The notes beneath the pieces were generated by a model. That model saw only the letters and a list, made by a program, of their open reading frames with translations, was not told the origin of the DNA and did no database searches. The position numbers and the translations under genes were made by a program. Source: Clavulina sp. PMI_390 (Eukaryota; Basidiomycota; Agaricomycetes; Cantharellales; Hydnaceae). Taken from it: a DNA stretch of 10,977 bases. The stretch is taken from the NCBI GenBank assembly GCA_015039315.1, contig WIDE01000047.1, positions 208,455 to 219,431 of the forward strand. Reading direction: 5' to 3'. Numbering within the stretch: the stretch's first letter is position 1; every line of letters starts with the position of its first letter. Below are positions 8,107-10,977 of this stretch, in pieces.

Positions 8107-8844
8107 GACGAGTCGAGTGGTAGAGCGAGCTGCTTTTTTGTTCTCGATCCAGAGTGGTAAAAGTACCGTGTGATATCCTATCCTCGAGAAGGAAATATGT
8201 ATGGATATTGGATTGACGTGGGGCATGTCATCGCGCGCGTTGTTTTTTTTGTGTGTGATGAGGGATCGTCCGGGTATCCTTAGATGATCAGTTGACCCCT
8301 CAAGGCGCAGCGCAGTCCATCTTAGGATAAACATCTAACAGGGATGAATCGACGTTCCCGAAAACAGCCGCCACGCATGCTGGCAAGAATCTCTCGGCCG
8401 AGGAGGAAAGGGCCACCTGGAGGCTACAACTTCTGGAGAAGTCACGACGTCATTTTTCACATCGATTAGCGTCGAATCGTCTGCATATCATCAATAGAAG
8501 GATTGATACAAGGTCATACTACAGGACAATGGGATCAGGTTGGAGCCTTGAGCGTGGGAGGCGGGTGCAAACAGCCCCATCGTCGCGAACGACGAGTCGG
8601 CGTTCGGCGTTGCCTTCCCATTTCGACACCATGTCCACAGCGAGCCTAGATGGAAATAAATGCTGGCCGACAGGTCTTGTTCTCTCCACCAGTTACCGTT
8701 GTCCTCTCTTTGAACGCGCGATTCGGTTTTTTCGCTTCACCCCACCAACCAACCTCACCAGGGTAGTTTCTCCTGGGTCACAAGTCAAGCTCTCAAGTCT
8801 TCCTCCCAAAGTATCCCTGTTAGAGACCCTCCAGACTTACAAAC
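8107..8844. promoter_or_regulatory. Intergenic region: GET4 3' end and promoter of downstream gene
   Basis: 738 bp with no convincing gene. The left part should be the GET4 3' untranslated region; it contains T-rich runs (8132-8140, 8241-8249) but no clear polyadenylation signal I would commit to. A GACGTCA (8446-8452), resembling a bZIP/CRE-type site, and a pyrimidine/CCAACC-rich stretch at about 8690-8770 sit upstream of the next start codon, as is common for fungal promoters and leaders. An ATG at 8529 opens a 118-codon frame that overlaps the next gene's start in another frame. It is probably upstream of the transcription start, but would be an overlapping upstream ORF if transcribed. Confidence 0.45.
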
Positions 8845-10977
8845 ATGCCGGAGTACGACCCTACCTATGGTCGTGGCGGGGATAACGTTTTGGGGAGCGC
8901 TACGCCTGGTCCCATCCGCCACCTTATCGATCATGGGGACTATACCTCTCTTGCCGAGTTGGGCGAAGCGGTCGTGAATCTCCAGCTCTCACTGCACGCC
9001 GAGTTGCTCAAAGAGGCTGATGCGCGTACGACTTCGGCGCAAGCGTCGCTGGTGGAGCAGACAGCGAGCAAGATCGTGGACAGCTTGACCGGAAGCGAGG
9101 ACGATGGGGCTGCTATCTCGGCGATCCCTGCTCAGCTTGCGCGCAAGGCTCTCTGGGAATCGGAGAACCTCCCGTACTATGCGTTTCGGACGCTGAGGAC
9201 GCTACTGGACACGCATGATTCACGCGAAGAAGACATCCCTGGGTCGAGCGAGTTTGCCAAGCGGGACATAGATGAGTGGATCTTAGCTAATGAGCGAACT
9301 CTCCGCGATGATAGGAAGAGTGACTGGAAGAGAGGTCTGGTGGATTACGATGCTCATGCTGACGTCGTGTTCAAGTCCTCGCCCAAGTCGACTCCCTCTG
9401 CCCGAGTCATTCACCGAGAGAAACTCTCAGGATACAACTTCCTCGACGAACGCCGTGCTACAAGCATTTCAATACAGCCTTCCTTCGCTTCGTTCCAAGC
9501 GATGTTCAACAAAATTACCAATGGCCTACTCAGCGGTCTCGACTGGTCAAACGTCTTCATTGCAGGAGGCATTGTGCTTTCTACCCTTCTCAGCACATCG
9601 GACGCGGACACTGAAAAATACGTTTCATCGGACATTGACATTTACGTCCACGGCCTGGACCCAATCGCCGCCAACAAGAAGATCCAACACATATTTGATG
9701 TGTGGAAATCGAACCTTCCTCCATCAGCTCGCGAAAAGACGCTAGTCGTACGCAATTCGCGAACTATCACGTTCTTTTCAGAGTACCCTGTGAAGCGTGT
9801 CCAGATTGTGCTCAAGCTCGTTAAGAGCCCGAAAGAAGTACTTCTGAATTTCGATTTGGATATCTGTGCGATGGGGTACGATGGATCGAGCTTGATGATG
9901 TTGCCGAGAGCGGCGCGAGCCTTGGAGAGTAGGTGTCGCGTTGGATCAAGGCGCTTGATATGGTTGATTCACCCCTTGGATCCTTTATTTCAGCTGGATA
10001 CAATGTCTTCACGATGGATTTAGTGCAAGGGCACTACCTAGGGGAGCGTCGAGCGTCTCAAGAGTCAAGGTCCGCCAAATTTTATCCGCCACTACTGCTC
10101 AATAATACCGATGCTCATGTTGTCTCATAATAGAGTGTTCAAGTATGCTGACAAGGTCGTCAAAACTTCCTTTCCTCCGACCAAAATTTTCTCCTAATCA
10201 ATCTGCAATTTCTCGATTCTATAGGGCTACGGGATTCGTATCCTTGATTCCTATGTTCACTCCCTCGCTGAAACATTCCCTTACGGCTCAGGATTAGACA
10301 AGGCTGATCAAGGAGAGGGTGAAGCTGATCGCTACGCCCCTGACCTCAACGAAGTGGCGAGTCGCGCAGCTCAGTGGACACTCAAGGCTATAAAAAGGTA
10401 CGTAATATTCTCTTCTTGTTCGATATTCAGAACGCTCGCTATCGCTGATACTTTGTGATTTTCTTCCACCGCTAGGTACAGGAGGTATATACCTTTCAAC
10501 AATCCTTCTATTGTAGTTCCCGATGTCATGGAAATGACACATTCTATGCTTGAGGAACGGTGCATTGTTACTTCAGAGCCAGGAGAGCGTAGCTGCTTGA
10601 CAAGCTTTGAAGTGTTGATGCGGCATGTCGAACTTTGGAGGGAGGAAGTCAGAGGACACATTACGTACGTCATTCGTTCCTGTTCTGTGTGGAAGACGTT
10701 CTAATTTAAATGACGAATTAGCATCACTAGAGGGGATTGGGCAACCAATAGCTACGATGTGGGTCCAACGGGCTATGATGATTCACCTGTCTACGCATGG
10801 GACAAGGATTTTGTGCTCGAGGCCTTCAAGCGTATTCTTGAGGAGTACAATGAGAAAGACCACACGGCTTTTGACACTAGCTACGAAACAATAATGGAGG
10901 GAGAATTTGAGCATGATGAAGTTGATCTCTCAGGTATGCTGTCCCGTTTCCCCAAAGGCTTCATTCTTCAAACGGGC
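8845..10977 (+). CDS. Uncharacterised protein with nucleotidyltransferase-like signature (3' partial)
   Basis: I do not recognise a named family. Exons by frame are 8845-9928, 9994-10069, 10134-10155, 10225-10397, 10476-10664 and 10722 to about 10933. Introns are 65, 64, 69, 78 and 57 nt; phases 1, 2, 0, 2, 2 all close, giving at least 585 residues. A GTATGC at 10934 probably opens another intron, but the frame also stays open to the edge, so the 3' end is missing. Residues 1-235 have no visible motif. Residues 236-345 read NVFIAGGIVLS (G241, G242), SDIDIYVHG (D263, D265) and NFDLDICAMG (D337, D339). This is the GG...DxD...D layout of nucleotidyltransferase folds, although GG and the first Asp are about 20 residues apart, longer than usual. 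Later parts read RVFKYADKGYGIRIL, YRRYIPFNNPSIVVPDV and GDWATNSYDVGP. ATG 8845 is the first ATG in the open exon. Activity and substrate are unknown; the fold call is inference. Confidence 0.78.

Noticed and set aside
10934..10977. Read-through of the last exon to the window edge
   Set aside because: Not excluded, since the frame stays open, but GTATGC at 10934 in phase with the codon split fits a donor better. Recorded as uncertain rather than as a fixed exon end.

Overview
The window reads as nuclear DNA of a filamentous basidiomycete, most likely an Agaricomycete. The genes carry many short introns (57-135 nt) with mostly GTRNGT-type donors and CTRAY-like branch sites. The protein families also fit: a coiled-coil plus F-box protein of the type expanded in Agaricomycetes, an NYN/LOTUS protein with a long disordered middle, and a GET4 homologue. 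I do not call a species. No tRNA, rRNA, CRISPR array or complete transposon was seen.

Layout, left to right. (1) Positions 1-145 hold a 48-codon minus-strand open frame running off the left edge. About 240-632 (minus) is a decayed relic of an F-box gene. (2) 796-2351 (minus) is its better-preserved neighbour, an F-box protein whose frame breaks once at a five-base G run (1605-1609). The break is either a one-base indel or is avoided by splicing a cryptic 59-nt intron. (3) 2352-2912 is intergenic, with an A13 tract between two short palindromes. (4) 2913-6201 (minus) is a three-exon gene for a 1043-residue protein: N-terminal NYN (PIN-like) domain, about 800 residues of low complexity, and a C-terminal LOTUS/OST-HTH-like domain. 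(5) 6202-6553 is a compact divergent intergenic region. (6) 6554-8106 (plus) is a six-exon GET4 homologue of 354 residues. (7) 8107-8844 is intergenic. (8) 8845 to the right edge (plus) is a multi-exon gene of unknown family with a nucleotidyltransferase-like GG...DxD signature; its 3' end lies outside the window.

There is no operon-like logic. The only positional pairing is the head-to-head NYN-LOTUS/GET4 arrangement with 352 bp between start codons, which could allow shared regulation. The exon models were built by hand from reading-frame continuity, splice signals and family resemblance. All GET4 junctions and all those of the last gene preserve frame across phase changes, which is strong internal support. 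The most interesting items are the uncharacterised nucleotidyltransferase-like gene with its 22-nt microexon between unusual donors, the degenerate acidic motif in the NYN domain, and the F-box pair caught at two stages of decay.
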